In this document: piece by piece, positions 8,118 through 17,049 of the stretch
Position numbering within the stretch: the stretch's first letter is position 1
Layout of the letters: every line of letters begins with the position of its first letter
Assembly: GCA_017509985.1 (NCBI GenBank)
Contig: JAFWOE010000023.1
Span: 81,266-145,265 of the forward strand
Origin: Lachnospiraceae bacterium
GTDB taxonomy: Bacteria; Bacillota; Clostridia; Lachnospirales; Lachnospiraceae
Length of the DNA: 64,000 nt
Reading direction: 5' to 3'
Position numbers and translations under genes: made by a program
The notes under the pieces: generated by a model
The model's database searches: none
What the model was told of the DNA's origin: nothing
Seen by the model: the letters and a program-made list of their open reading frames with translations, nothing else

Positions 8118-9419
8118 ATGAATGAACGGAAACCGAATGGAAAAGCGCTGCTGCCGATCGTAGTCTTCCTGGTGATCTACCTGGGGAGCGGAATCTATTT
8201 CGAGTACATCAAACCGATCGAAGGGCAGATGGGCTTTTATGTTATTTCGGTCGTAATTGCTTTCGGACTGGCGCTGATCGTCGCATTCGCGCAGAACCGC
8301 GGACTGAGTTTTAACGAGAAGATCCATGTCTGCGCCAAAGGCATCGGCGACGATAATATCGTGATCATGCTGTTTATTTTCCTGATGGCCGGAGCTTTCT
8401 CAGGACTGGCCAGCGAAGCGGGAGGCGCTTCCAGCACCGCCAACCTGATGCTGGATATCATTCCGAACAACATGGCGGTACCGGGAATTTTCGTTATTGC
8501 CTGCCTGATCTCCATGTCCATGGGCACCAGTGTCGGAACGATCTCCGTAATTGTTCCCATTGCGGCAGAGATCGTCAAGGCGACCGGCCTGTCCATGCCG
8601 CTCGTCATCGCTTCTGTTGTCGGCGGAGCGATGTTCGGCGATAACCTGTCTGTCATTTCCGATACGACGATCGCCGCGACAAGGACACAGGGTGTAGAAA
8701 TGAAGGATAAGTTCAAGGTCAACTTTTTCCTTGCTCTGCCTGCTGCAGTCGCCACAGTGATCATTCTTGCGGTTTATACGATGCGGACTGCCGCGCCGCG
8801 TCTGGACTATTACGAATTCAATATCTGGCTGGCGATCCCTTATTTCCTGGTACTGGTACTGGCGCTGATCGGACTGAATGTTTTTGTGGTACTGGGAATC
8901 GGAATCGTCCTGTTCCTCCTGGTCGGCGGAGCGGCCGGAACCATTACGTTTTCAACCGGCTTCCTTGCCATGGGCGGCGGGACCAGCGGAATGTTCGAGA
9001 CGATTATCGTGACCATACTTGTTGCCTCGATCAGCTCACTGATGAAGGAATACGGGGGCTTTGAAGCGATCCTTGCCTTTATCCGCAAACACGCCAGGAC
9101 AGCAAAAGGCGGCATGTTCGGCATCGGCCTTCTGACCGGCATGATGGATATTGCCACGGCCAACAACACGGTTGCCATTGTCATCGCGGCGCCCATCGCC
9201 AAGGAGATCGGGGACGAGTACCAGATCGCGCCGAAAAAAGTCGCATCGCTTCTGGACACGGTATCCTGTATCTTCCAGGGGATCATCCCCTACGGGGCGC
9301 AGCTTCTGATCGCGGCGAGTCTGGCGGGGATCAGCAGTATCTCCATTATTCCGTTCCTGTTTTATCCGTTCCTCCTGGCAATCAGTGTAGTGATCTCGAT
9401 CCTTGCTTCCAAAAAGTAG
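8118..9419 (+). CDS. NhaC-family Na+/H+ antiporter
   Basis: Protein of 433 residues with about 11-12 hydrophobic segments. The ATG at 8118 follows AAGGAG; an in-frame ATG at 8097 lies before this site and is unlikely. The NhaC signature is clear: SMGTSVGTISVIVPIA, then VVGGAMFGDNLSVISDTTIA around residue 175, and the symmetric second half TGMMDIATANNTVAIVIAAPIA with DTVSCIFQGIIPYGAQ. Members swap Na+ for H+ (MleN-type members swap malate/lactate as well). A substrate beyond sodium cannot be read. The MATE gene starts 15 bases later, so the two are probably cotranscribed. Confidence 0.88.
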   Translation: MNERKPNGKALLPIVVFLVIYLGSGIYFEYIKPIEGQMGFYVISVVIAFGLALIVAFAQNRGLSFNEKIHVCAKGIGDDNIVIMLFIFLMAGAFSGLASEAGGASSTANLMLDIIPNNMAVPGIFVIACLISMSMGTSVGTISVIVPIAAEIVKATGLSMPLVIASVVGGAMFGDNLSVISDTTIAATRTQGVEMKDKFKVNFFLALPAAVATVIILAVYTMRTAAPRLDYYEFNIWLAIPYFLVLVLALIGLNVFVVLGIGIVLFLLVGGAAGTITFSTGFLAMGGGTSGMFETIIVTILVASISSLMKEYGGFEAILAFIRKHARTAKGGMFGIGLLTGMMDIATANNTVAIVIAAPIAKEIGDEYQIAPKKVASLLDTVSCIFQGIIPYGAQLLIAASLAGISSISIIPFLFYPFLLAISVVISILASKK

Positions 9420-9434
9420 AAAGCAGTTATATCA

Positions 9435-10814
9435 ATGCGTGTCGGAAAGCTCTTATCGGAAACGGATACCAGACAGCAGTGTCTGCAGATGCTGCGGGAA
9501 TTCTTCCCGCTGCTGATTGCGCTTTCACTGACCACGCTCCTGTCCCTGGCCGTCAACCTGGTCGACAACTTCATGCTCGGGCGCTACAGCGAGCAGACCA
9601 TGGCAGCGGCCGCCCTGGTCAATCAGATCCAGTTTCTTCTCCATGAGATCACCATCGGTATCGGTGCCGGGGTCTCGGTCCTGGGATCCCAGTACTGGGG
9701 CAAAAAGGAGACCGGACCGATCAAAAAAGTCATGTCGATCGGACTCAAATTCGGCATCGGAGCCGGGCTGCTTTTTACGGTCGTTACAGCGGCCATCCCG
9801 GAAAAAGTTCTGTTTCTTTTTACGAACGACGCGGCCCTCGTAGACCTGGCCTGCGATTATCTCGGGATCATGTGCTGGACGTATCTGATCTTCGGAATGT
9901 CATCGGCCCTGATGTTCTCCATGCAGGCTGTCGAAAGCGCGGTCATCGGAACCGTTATGTCCGCCTTTACGATCGTGATCAACGCGACCCTGAATTATAT
10001 TTTTATTTTCGGGAATTTCGGTGCGCCGGAACTGGGCATAAAGGGTGCGGCGGTCGCGACGGTTACCAGCAGGATCGTCGAACTGATCACGATCCTGGTC
10101 TATATTCTGGTTATAGACAAAAAACTGCATACCACGGTCAGCGACCTGATCCATACGGATCTGACCTATTTCGGTGACTTTGCAAAAGCCGCGGTCCCGG
10201 TCATGGTCAGCGGTGCGATCTGGGGACTCGGGCAGGCCTGTCAGACCGCGATCCTCGGACACATCAGCGAATCTGCGATCGCTGCAAACAGCATCGCGCT
10301 CATCTTTGCCCAGCTGATCGGCTCCTTTGGAATGTCCTGCGGAGCCGCGGCTTCGGTTACGATGGGAAAAACCGTAGGCAGCGGCAAAAGGGAACTGATC
10401 AAACCGTTCACGATCACGCTCCAGCTGGCTTTTTTAGCGATCGGCGTGGCTTCCGGAACGGTGATCCTGCTTTGCCGCAATCTTATTGTAAATTTATATG
10501 TTCTTTCCGGTGAGACCCGTGAACTTACGCTTTCTTTCCTGATCATTTTCGGGATCACGATCATGGGCAGTATCTATGAATACCCCGTTCAGGGCGGCAT
10601 CATCGCCGGAGGCGGAAATCCAAGGTATCAGGTGATCATCGATAATATCGGTATCTGGTGCTGGACGATCCCCTTCGCTTATTTAAGTGCCTTTGTCTTC
10701 GGCTGGTCGCCGGTCGTCACCTTCTTTATCCTGAAATCGGACCAGCTTCTGAAATGCATTCCGAATTCCATTTACTGCAATTCCTATAAGTGGGTCCGGG
10801 ATCTGACACGCTGA
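9435..10814 (+). CDS. MATE-family multidrug/cation efflux transporter
   Basis: Protein of 459 residues with about 12 membrane segments. It shows the MATE pattern: LVDNFMLGRYSEQTMAAAALVNQ near the N-terminus, GIGAGVSVLGSQYWGKKE after helix 2, and the second half GQACQTAILGHISESAIAANSIA. MATE proteins export drugs or metabolites using Na+ or H+. A start at 9435 puts it 15 bases behind the NhaC gene without a strong ribosome site; coupling to a sodium antiporter is suggestive but not proof of a sodium-driven exporter. Its substrate is unknown. A hairpin overlaps the stop codon. Confidence 0.85.
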   Translation: MRVGKLLSETDTRQQCLQMLREFFPLLIALSLTTLLSLAVNLVDNFMLGRYSEQTMAAAALVNQIQFLLHEITIGIGAGVSVLGSQYWGKKETGPIKKVMSIGLKFGIGAGLLFTVVTAAIPEKVLFLFTNDAALVDLACDYLGIMCWTYLIFGMSSALMFSMQAVESAVIGTVMSAFTIVINATLNYIFIFGNFGAPELGIKGAAVATVTSRIVELITILVYILVIDKKLHTTVSDLIHTDLTYFGDFAKAAVPVMVSGAIWGLGQACQTAILGHISESAIAANSIALIFAQLIGSFGMSCGAAASVTMGKTVGSGKRELIKPFTITLQLAFLAIGVASGTVILLCRNLIVNLYVLSGETRELTLSFLIIFGITIMGSIYEYPVQGGIIAGGGNPRYQVIIDNIGIWCWTIPFAYLSAFVFGWSPVVTFFILKSDQLLKCIPNSIYCNSYKWVRDLTR

Positions 10815-10843
10815 ATCTTTCCTGCACTTCGGCAGAAAGATTT
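10814..10843 (+). terminator. Probable terminator after the MATE gene
   Basis: AATCTTT-C-CTGC pairs with GCAG-AAAGATT around a six-base loop, with one bulged C, followed by a short TTT run. Confidence 0.5.
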
Positions 10844-10884
10844 TATGTCAAATCTGACCTTATAAAAAATATCAAAACTGAACA

Positions 10885-10913
10885 TTTACGCATAATCAGA
10901 GAGAGCTTATACT
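10885..10913 (+). promoter_or_regulatory. Probable promoter of the vitamin B6 transport/kinase pair
   Basis: TTTACG (10885-10890), 17 bases, TATACT (10908-10913), about 90 bases before the S-component start. Confidence 0.5.
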
Positions 10914-11001
10914 TCGCAATAAATAAACTGCATCCGGCTGATCCTGTTTTCCTGAATTTAAAATGATGCAGATTCGGATTACAGAAAGGACGGGATGCGA
11001 A

Positions 11002-11571
11002 ATGGAAGAGAGAATAAACAGCAGCCGGAAAGCGGACTCGGCGGCGCTTATCGGCCTTTGCATCGCCCTGGTATTTGTCAGCACCAGAGTCCTTCAGGTG
11101 CCGATCCCGCTCGGTTATGCGCACCTCGGCAATGCAATGATCCTTCTGACGGCCGTCTTTCTCGGACCGAAGGCCGGAGCACTGGCCGGAGGACTGGGTT
11201 CGGCGCTGGCGGATCTGACCAGTTTTCCGGTATGGACCGTTCCGACACTGATCATCAAAACCCTGATGGGCTGGCTCTGCGGAAGAATAGCGTGGAGCGG
11301 GAAGATACAGGGAAATATCCGGCTGTCATCGCCTTCTGTATTTTTCGGGACAGCAATTGCCACAATGGAAATGATCGCCGGCTATGTGATCGGCGGATCG
11401 GTCCTGTACGGGTCCTGGACGACCGGAGTACTTCAGACCCCCGGGCTTGCGGTTGAAGGGCTTGTCGGAATGACCGCCTTTTACCTGCTGGGAAACCTGC
11501 TGGCCCGGACCGGACTGGCAAAGAATTACGGATATCATAAAGGAGAGGTAAAACGTGCAGACAGATCATAA
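11002..11571 (+). CDS. ECF transporter S component, probably for a vitamin B6 form (PdxU-like)
   Basis: Protein of 189 residues with about five to six hydrophobic segments. ATG at 11002 is preferred over 10963 because it has an AAAGGA site and gives the usual short soluble N-terminus before helix 1. The pattern GYAHLGNAMILLTAVFLGP with KAGALAGGLGSALADL is typical of energy-coupling-factor S components of the BioY/ThiT/PdxU type. These bind one vitamin and use a shared EcfA-EcfT module, which is not in this window. The overlap of 17 bases with a pyridoxamine kinase gene argues that the ligand is pyridoxine, pyridoxal or pyridoxamine. The family is firm; the ligand is inferred from context. Confidence 0.75.
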   Translation: MEERINSSRKADSAALIGLCIALVFVSTRVLQVPIPLGYAHLGNAMILLTAVFLGPKAGALAGGLGSALADLTSFPVWTVPTLIIKTLMGWLCGRIAWSGKIQGNIRLSSPSVFFGTAIATMEMIAGYVIGGSVLYGSWTTGVLQTPGLAVEGLVGMTAFYLLGNLLARTGLAKNYGYHKGEVKRADRS

Positions 11572-12397
11572 CCGTCAGAAAAAGATCGCAGCGATCAATG
11601 ACATGACCGGATTCGGCCGATGTTCCCTGGCGGCATCGATCCCGATCATCTCAAGGCTCGGAGTGCAGTGTTGCGCTTTTCCGACGGCAATCCTTTCCAA
11701 CCACACCGGTTTTCCGAGCTTTTTCCTGGATGATTATACCAGGCATTTTGAGGCGTATGCCGCGGAGTGGAAAAAGCTGGAGCTGCAGTTCAGCGGGATC
11801 TTTACCGGTTTCCTCGGATCTGCCAAGCAGTTTGAAATGGTCGGATGTTTCCTGGATGAGTTTGCAACAGAAGATACGATCATTTGCGTCGATCCGGTAA
11901 TGGGCGACTACGGAAGGACATATTCGAGCTACACAGAAGAAATGTGCTGTGCGATGAGAGACCTTGTCCGCCGCTCGCACATTATTACGCCGAACCTGAC
12001 CGAGGCCTGTATCCTGACGGATATTCCGTATCATGACGGAAAATGGACCGGAAAAGAACTGGAACGGCTTCTTTCCGAACTGCGAAAGCTGGGGCCGGAA
12101 AAGATCGTGATCACCGGGATCCATCAGGGGCAGTTTGTGGCCAACCTTTGCTCGGACGGCACGGATGAGCCGGTCATTCTTCGTCAGCATCAGATCGGCG
12201 AGCAGAGGAGCGGTGTAGGAGACGTCTTTTCTTCTGTTATCGCTGCAGATGCCGTGAACGGGGTGGATTTCGGAAAGTCGGTCCGGCGGGCTTCAGCCTT
12301 TGTGAAAAAATGCATCCGGCGATCCATCGAACTGCAGATCCCGGCTACCGACGGTTTGTGCTTTGAGGAGGTTTTGGGCAAACTGAAACCGGAATAA
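11555..12397 (+). CDS. Pyridoxamine/pyridoxal kinase (ribokinase fold)
   Basis: Protein of 280 residues. It shows the PdxK/PdxY-type ribokinase pattern: INDMTGFGRCSLAASIPIISRLG at the start, a middle DPVMGDYGRTY block for phosphate binding, the ITPNLTEACILT strand, and RSGVGDVFSSVIAAD with the anion hole and the catalytic Asp (GxGD motif, Asp near residue 224). It phosphorylates B6 vitamers at the expense of ATP, trapping what the upstream S component brings in. Its start overlaps the S-component gene by 17 bases, within an AAAGGAGAGG site. Length is normal. Confidence 0.88.
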   Translation: MQTDHNRQKKIAAINDMTGFGRCSLAASIPIISRLGVQCCAFPTAILSNHTGFPSFFLDDYTRHFEAYAAEWKKLELQFSGIFTGFLGSAKQFEMVGCFLDEFATEDTIICVDPVMGDYGRTYSSYTEEMCCAMRDLVRRSHIITPNLTEACILTDIPYHDGKWTGKELERLLSELRKLGPEKIVITGIHQGQFVANLCSDGTDEPVILRQHQIGEQRSGVGDVFSSVIAADAVNGVDFGKSVRRASAFVKKCIRRSIELQIPATDGLCFEEVLGKLKPE

Positions 12398-12448
12398 GCC
12401 GGAGGGATCTATTTTGATAAATAAAGCGTTCAGAAAAGAGGAGATTTC

Positions 12449-13054
12449 ATGAACAACATTTTATACAAAGTACATAACAATATTTATGTCAACCTCACGA
12501 ACCGCTGCCCCTGCGCCTGCACTTTCTGTCTGCGCCAGACGATGGACAAAGTGGGCGAATCGGATTCTCTCTGGCTGAAGGAGGAGCCGGATCTCGAAAC
12601 GGTCAAAGCCGCTTTTGAGAACCGGGATATGAGTAAATATGACGAAGTGGTCTTCTGTGGGTTCGGTGAGCCGACCGAGCGGATCGATCTGCTCCTGGAT
12701 ACTGCGAAATATATAAAAGAGACCTATCGGAAGCCGATCCGCCTGAATACAAACGGACTCGGAAACTTGATCAACGAAAGGGATATCGTACCGGAGATGA
12801 AAGGCCTGATCGATACGGTTTCGATCAGTCTGAATACGCCGGACAAGGAGGATTATCTCGCCCTGGTGCGGCCCAGATTCGGCGAACAGTCCTTCGAGGC
12901 GATGCTGGCTTTTGCGGAGGAATGTGTCGGGATCATTCCGAATGTTGTGCTTTCGACCGTGGATACCACGATCACAAAGGAGCAGGAAGAGCAGTGTGCT
13001 GAGATCTGCAGGAAGATCGGGGCGAAGTACCGGATCCGGCCCTGGGAAGGATAA
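12449..13054 (+). CDS. TatD-associated-type radical SAM protein
   Basis: Protein of 201 residues with AGAGGAG before the ATG. The radical SAM cluster motif lies near residues 19-27 (CPCACTFC, a CxxxCxxC), and VFCGFGEPTERIDLL is the SAM-binding GE(P) stretch. The conserved end RIRPWEG matches the short radical SAM family (TIGR04038-like) usually found next to TatD nucleases. No TatD gene is in the window. The reaction is unknown. Two terminators follow directly, so it is the last gene of its unit. Confidence 0.8.
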   Translation: MNNILYKVHNNIYVNLTNRCPCACTFCLRQTMDKVGESDSLWLKEEPDLETVKAAFENRDMSKYDEVVFCGFGEPTERIDLLLDTAKYIKETYRKPIRLNTNGLGNLINERDIVPEMKGLIDTVSISLNTPDKEDYLALVRPRFGEQSFEAMLAFAEECVGIIPNVVLSTVDTTITKEQEEQCAEICRKIGAKYRIRPWEG

Positions 13055-13093
13055 GATCAGCAGGGACGCTCTAAAACATTTCAGATTACATAC

Positions 13094-13146
13094 GGGGACA
13101 CTTCTGCCTGCGGCAAAAAGCGCAGACTGAAGTGCCCCCGGTTTTT
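13094..13146 (+). terminator. Rho-independent terminator after the radical SAM gene
   Basis: GGGG-A-CACTTC (13094-13104) pairs with GAAGTG-CCCC (13129-13138) with one bulged A. An inner TGCG/CGCA stem adds to it, and GTTTTT follows at 13141-13146. Confidence 0.85.
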
Positions 13147-13151
13147 AAAAA

Positions 13152-13181
13152 CTCCCGGCCGCAGGGACCGGGAGCTTTTTT
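13152..13181. terminator. Bidirectional terminator between the radical SAM gene and oppA
   Basis: CTCCCGG (13152-13158) pairs with CCGGGAG (13168-13174) and is followed by TTTTTT. On the other strand the stem is followed by AGTTTTT, so it can also end the opp operon. Confidence 0.85.
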
Positions 13182-13201
13182 GAAATGTGAAGTATCAGGT
13201 A

Positions 13202-14965
13202 TTATTCTGCAGCCTCCGCGGTCGCGGTACGTCCGTACTGCGGATCGTTGTTGCCGGAATCGGTGAAGAACATTTCAAGCATGTTGATCGGGTCGTTGAA
13301 GTCTGCGATCCAGCCTTCACGAGCCATATCAAAGTTGCCGTTCTTACGTTCCTCGAGGAATACGTTCCAGTCCTGCTGAGCGATCGAGATATCGATGCCG
13401 ACGGCAGAAAGGTCTGCCTGGATCGCTTCTGCGATCGCGATATGAGCGGAAGACTCATTGGTCAGGTATTCAATTGAGATAGGAGTATCTGCGGAAAGTT
13501 TTCCGTCTTCTCCGAACTTGTAGCCGGCTGCTTCGAGAAGCTCACGGGCTTTTGCAATAGTTCCTTCCGGATCGTTGTTGATCGCATAGGCATCATAGTA
13601 TCCCTGTTCCGGATCATCTTTGAAGACGCCGCCGTTGCCGTCCATCATGCCGAGCGGGATGTAGGAAGTAGCGATAACCTGTCCGGTCTGGGCAATGTTC
13701 TCAACGATGTAGTCACGGTCGATCAGCATGGAGATCGCCATACGCATGCAGGTTGCCTGTGCGGGAGTCTTGCCTGCAAACAGTTCGGAATTTACGTTGA
13801 AGGCAACATAGTAGGTTCCGAGTGCGTCGATTACGTAGAATTCCGGGTTCTTGGATTCGATCAGTCCTGCAACTTCGTCGGTCGGAACGGTGTCGATAAA
13901 GTCAACGTTTCCGGCGTTGTAAGCAGAATAGATCGCGGTATCGTCTGCGGAAAGCATGAACTCAAGCTTCTCAAGCTTAACGTTGTCAGCATCCCAGAAG
14001 TACGGGTTCTTTTCATAAGTCATGGATGTGTCATGGTTCCAGCCGGTGCAGACGAAAGCACCATTGGAAACGAAACCTGCATCCTGGCACCATGCTCCCG
14101 GAGAATCCGGAGTAGCACCTGCTTCAACGCAGGCTTTCTGTACCGGGTAGAAAGTCGGGAATGCCATAAGGTCTTCCATGTATGCGCACGGAGCGTTCAG
14201 AACGAACTGAAGAGTAGTATCATCCAGAGCCTTTACATTAAGGTCGGTGGTCTCACCCTCTACATATCCGTCAAATCCGGAGAACATGTAAGCATAGTCT
14301 GCTGCGGTAGCGGGATCGGTTGCTCTCTTCCAGCTGTAAACAAAATCTTCTGCGGTAAGATCAGAACCGTCAGACCATTTCAGTCCGTCTTTCAGGGTAA
14401 CGGTGTAGGTCAGACCGTCTTCGGATACTTCGTAGCCTTCTGCGCAGGCCGGAACGGTTTTGCCTTCTTCGTCATAAGTATACAGACCGGAGAAGGAGTT
14501 TGCCGCAAGGCAGGCACCGTCTACAGAGCTGTTCAGGGCCGGATCCAGGAAATCCGGTTCGGAAGCAAGGTTCAGACGAAGAGTATCGGAACCGTTGCTC
14601 ATTTCCGCATACAGGAAAAACTTGGTCTGGAATGCATTTGCATAAATGCCGGAAACGTAGTCTTTCTGCATGTACAGGTCGTTGTAGTAGTAGATCGGAA
14701 CAACGGCATAGTTGGACATCAGAACGTCTTCTGCCTTATGCATCAGCTCGGTACGTTTTGCCATATCGGTCTCGGTTTTGATCTCTGTGATCATTTCATC
14801 GTATTCCGGCCATTCGGCAACCGGGTCGATGAATGCCTCTGTCATGAAACCTTCAGCAACGGAAGGATCCACTTCAGCGTCTGCTCCTTTCTTCTCTCCG
14901 CAGCCGCATCCGGCAATGGATAAGGCGAGGACAGAAGAAAGTAAAACAACAAGTACTTTTTTCAT
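13202..14965 (-). CDS. oppA: Oligopeptide-binding lipoprotein OppA, apparently circularly permuted
   Basis: Protein of 587 residues. Lipobox AGC puts the lipidated Cys at 20. Residues about 54-122 (EYDEMITEIKTETD, KAEDVLM, VPIYYYNDLYM, SGIYANAF) match what is normally the last 70 residues of an OppA/family 5 binding protein. The usual mature N-terminus (SDTLRLNLASEPDFLDPAL) begins only at about 126. The chain ends at DSGNNDPQYGRTATAEAAE, the point where ordinary members would run into EYD...KAE...IYYY. So the closing segment has moved to the front. No second copy of it lies after the stop. The two lobes in between look intact (DGLTYTVTLKDGLKWSDG, GGWxADFNDP-like end). It is the last gene of oppBCDFA. 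Confidence 0.88.
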   Translation of the reverse strand: MKKVLVVLLSSVLALSIAGCGCGEKKGADAEVDPSVAEGFMTEAFIDPVAEWPEYDEMITEIKTETDMAKRTELMHKAEDVLMSNYAVVPIYYYNDLYMQKDYVSGIYANAFQTKFFLYAEMSNGSDTLRLNLASEPDFLDPALNSSVDGACLAANSFSGLYTYDEEGKTVPACAEGYEVSEDGLTYTVTLKDGLKWSDGSDLTAEDFVYSWKRATDPATAADYAYMFSGFDGYVEGETTDLNVKALDDTTLQFVLNAPCAYMEDLMAFPTFYPVQKACVEAGATPDSPGAWCQDAGFVSNGAFVCTGWNHDTSMTYEKNPYFWDADNVKLEKLEFMLSADDTAIYSAYNAGNVDFIDTVPTDEVAGLIESKNPEFYVIDALGTYYVAFNVNSELFAGKTPAQATCMRMAISMLIDRDYIVENIAQTGQVIATSYIPLGMMDGNGGVFKDDPEQGYYDAYAINNDPEGTIAKARELLEAAGYKFGEDGKLSADTPISIEYLTNESSAHIAIAEAIQADLSAVGIDISIAQQDWNVFLEERKNGNFDMAREGWIADFNDPINMLEMFFTDSGNNDPQYGRTATAEAAE

Positions 14966-15055
14966 TTTTCTTTCCTCCTTGGAAAATTGTCTGTTTATTT
15001 CAGACTGTTTTTTATTATTTTACAACCGTACAGAAGTACAGTTATAAGCGGTATG

Positions 15056-16015
15056 TTAATGATTCCAGCAGGCAACCTTGTGGCCGCCTCCGCGATCGGT
15101 CAGCTCCGGACATTCCTCAGCGCACTTTTCGGTCGCGAAGCGGCAGCGCGTGCGGAACGGGCAGCCGGTCGGCATATTCAGCGGACTCGGTACATCACCC
15201 TCGAGCATGATCCTCTGCTTCTGGCGGGCGATCTTCGGATCCGGGATCGGGACAGCAGACAGAAGGGACTGCGTGTAAGGATGGATCGGATGAGTCATCA
15301 GTTCATCGGATTCCGCTGCTTCAACCATGTGACCGAGGTACATGACCGCAATATTTTTGGAAATATGACGGACGACCAGAAGATCGTGGGCAATGAACAG
15401 GTAGGCAACACCCAGTTTCGCCTGCAGATCTTCAAACATGTTGATGACCTGGGCCTGGATGGAAACGTCCAGCGCGCTGACCGGTTCGTCGCAGACAATG
15501 AATTTCGGATCTACGGCAAGCGCCCTGGCGATCCCGATACGCTGCCGCTGTCCGCCGGAGAATTCATGTGCGTAACGTGTCGCATGTTCGGCGTTCAGAC
15601 CGACCGTGTTCATCAGATCGAGGATCTTTTCGCGGCGCTCTTTTTTATTGGAATACAGATTATGTACGTCCAGCGGTTCACCGATAATATCTTCGACCGT
15701 CATTCTCGGGTTCAGTGAAGAGTAGGGATCCTGAAAGACCATCTGCATCTGTCTGCGCAGGGAGTGGATGTTCTTATCGGTCACTTCTTCGCCTTCAAAG
15801 CGGACCACGCCGCCGGTCGGTTCATAGAGTCTCAGGATCGTACGGCCCACGGTCGTTTTGCCGCAGCCGGATTCTCCGACCAGTCCCAGCGTCTCACCGT
15901 GATCGATCGTGAAAGAAACGTTATCGACGGCCTTTAAGGGCTTTGTGGTGAAAAAACCGGTCTTTATCGGGAAATACTGTTTGAGGTGTTCGACTTCCAG
16001 TAAATGTTCACTCAC
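15056..16015 (-). CDS. oppF: Oligopeptide ABC transporter ATPase OppF
   Basis: Protein of 319 residues. Walker A is GESGCGKTT (about 44-52), the signature is [15 protein letters not shown] and Walker B is [12 protein letters not shown]. The C-terminal extension has the oligopeptide HPY-type pattern ([19 protein letters not shown] with several Cys, then VACWNH), as in Opp/Dpp ATPases whose C-terminal cysteines can bind an iron-sulfur cluster. It pairs with OppD to power peptide import. It overlaps the oppD end by eight bases. Confidence 0.95.
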   Translation of the reverse strand: MSEHLLEVEHLKQYFPIKTGFFTTKPLKAVDNVSFTIDHGETLGLVGESGCGKTTVGRTILRLYEPTGGVVRFEGEEVTDKNIHSLRRQMQMVFQDPYSSLNPRMTVEDIIGEPLDVHNLYSNKKERREKILDLMNTVGLNAEHATRYAHEFSGGQRQRIGIARALAVDPKFIVCDEPVSALDVSIQAQVINMFEDLQAKLGVAYLFIAHDLLVVRHISKNIAVMYLGHMVEAAESDELMTHPIHPYTQSLLSAVPIPDPKIARQKQRIMLEGDVPSPLNMPTGCPFRTRCRFATEKCAEECPELTDRGGGHKVACWNH

Positions 16016-17045
16016 CTGCTGTCACCTCGCTTTCTTTTTCTTCCTCAGCCGAAGCGGCGTCCCTGAACCTGTCCCTGATATTGATCCAACAGGCCGCTTT
16101 ATGCTCCCCGTTGATCACGATCTCTTCCGGGATCTCTTCCAGACAGATCTTCATCGCTTCCTCACACCGCGGGCAGAACGCGCAGCCTTTCGGCATATTC
16201 AGCATGTTGATCGGCGTACCGGAGATCGGGACCAGCCGTTCTTTGTTTCCGGATTCTCTTGGAATACTCTTTAAAAGCCCCTTGGTGTATTCGTGCTTCG
16301 GGTTGTAAAAGATCTCGTCCGCCGAGCCGCGTTCGCAGATGCGGCCGCCGTACATAACGATGATCTCATCACAAAGCTCGGCGATAACGCCCAGATCGTG
16401 CGTGACCATGATGATGGCCATGCCGAGTTTGCGCTGGATATCCTGCATCAGTTCCAGGATCTGCGCCTGGATGGTAACGTCAAGAGCCGTCGTCGGTTCG
16501 TCTGCGATCAGAATGTCCGGTTCGCAGGCGAGGGCCATAGCGATCATAACACGCTGGCGCATACCGCCTGAATGCTCGAAAGGATACTGCTTCAGCCTTT
16601 TTTCGGGCTCGTTGATGCCAACCAGGGTCAGAAGTTCGACCGCGCGGTCGTGAACCTCACTTCCTTTTTTATCGGTATGCAGGCGGATCGCTTCCGAGAT
16701 CTGGTTGCCGATGGTAAAGACAGGGTTTAAGCTGGTCATCGGATCCTGGAAGATGATCGAGCAGTTTTGTCCGCGGAAGCCGGACATCTGCTTTTCGGAC
16801 CATTTTGAAATATCTTCGCCCTTGAAAAGGATCTTTCCTCCGGAAATGCTTCCGTTATCAGCAAGGATCTGCATGATGGAATAGGCGGTAACGGATTTGC
16901 CGGATCCGGATTCGCCGACGATGCCGAGTATTTTTCCGTGATCCAGATCAAAGGAGATACCGTTTACGGCCGAGACCGTACCGTTATCTGTGGTAAATGA
17001 TGTATGCAGATCCTGTACACTTAAAAGATGTTCATATTCAGCCAT
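16008..17045 (-). CDS. oppD: Oligopeptide ABC transporter ATPase OppD
   Basis: Protein of 345 residues. Walker A GESGSGKS (about 44-51), signature [16 protein letters not shown], Walker [13 protein letters not shown], and the C-terminal [14 protein letters not shown] cysteine motif after [14 protein letters not shown]. It works with OppF as the heterodimeric motor of the peptide importer. The gene starts four bases after oppC ends. The last 25 residues are highly charged (Glu/Lys/Ala) and seem to be a tail. Confidence 0.95.
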   Translation of the reverse strand: MAEYEHLLSVQDLHTSFTTDNGTVSAVNGISFDLDHGKILGIVGESGSGKSVTAYSIMQILADNGSISGGKILFKGEDISKWSEKQMSGFRGQNCSIIFQDPMTSLNPVFTIGNQISEAIRLHTDKKGSEVHDRAVELLTLVGINEPEKRLKQYPFEHSGGMRQRVMIAMALACEPDILIADEPTTALDVTIQAQILELMQDIQRKLGMAIIMVTHDLGVIAELCDEIIVMYGGRICERGSADEIFYNPKHEYTKGLLKSIPRESGNKERLVPISGTPINMLNMPKGCAFCPRCEEAMKICLEEIPEEIVINGEHKAACWINIRDRFRDAASAEEEKESEVTAGE

Positions 17046-17049
17046 ATCA

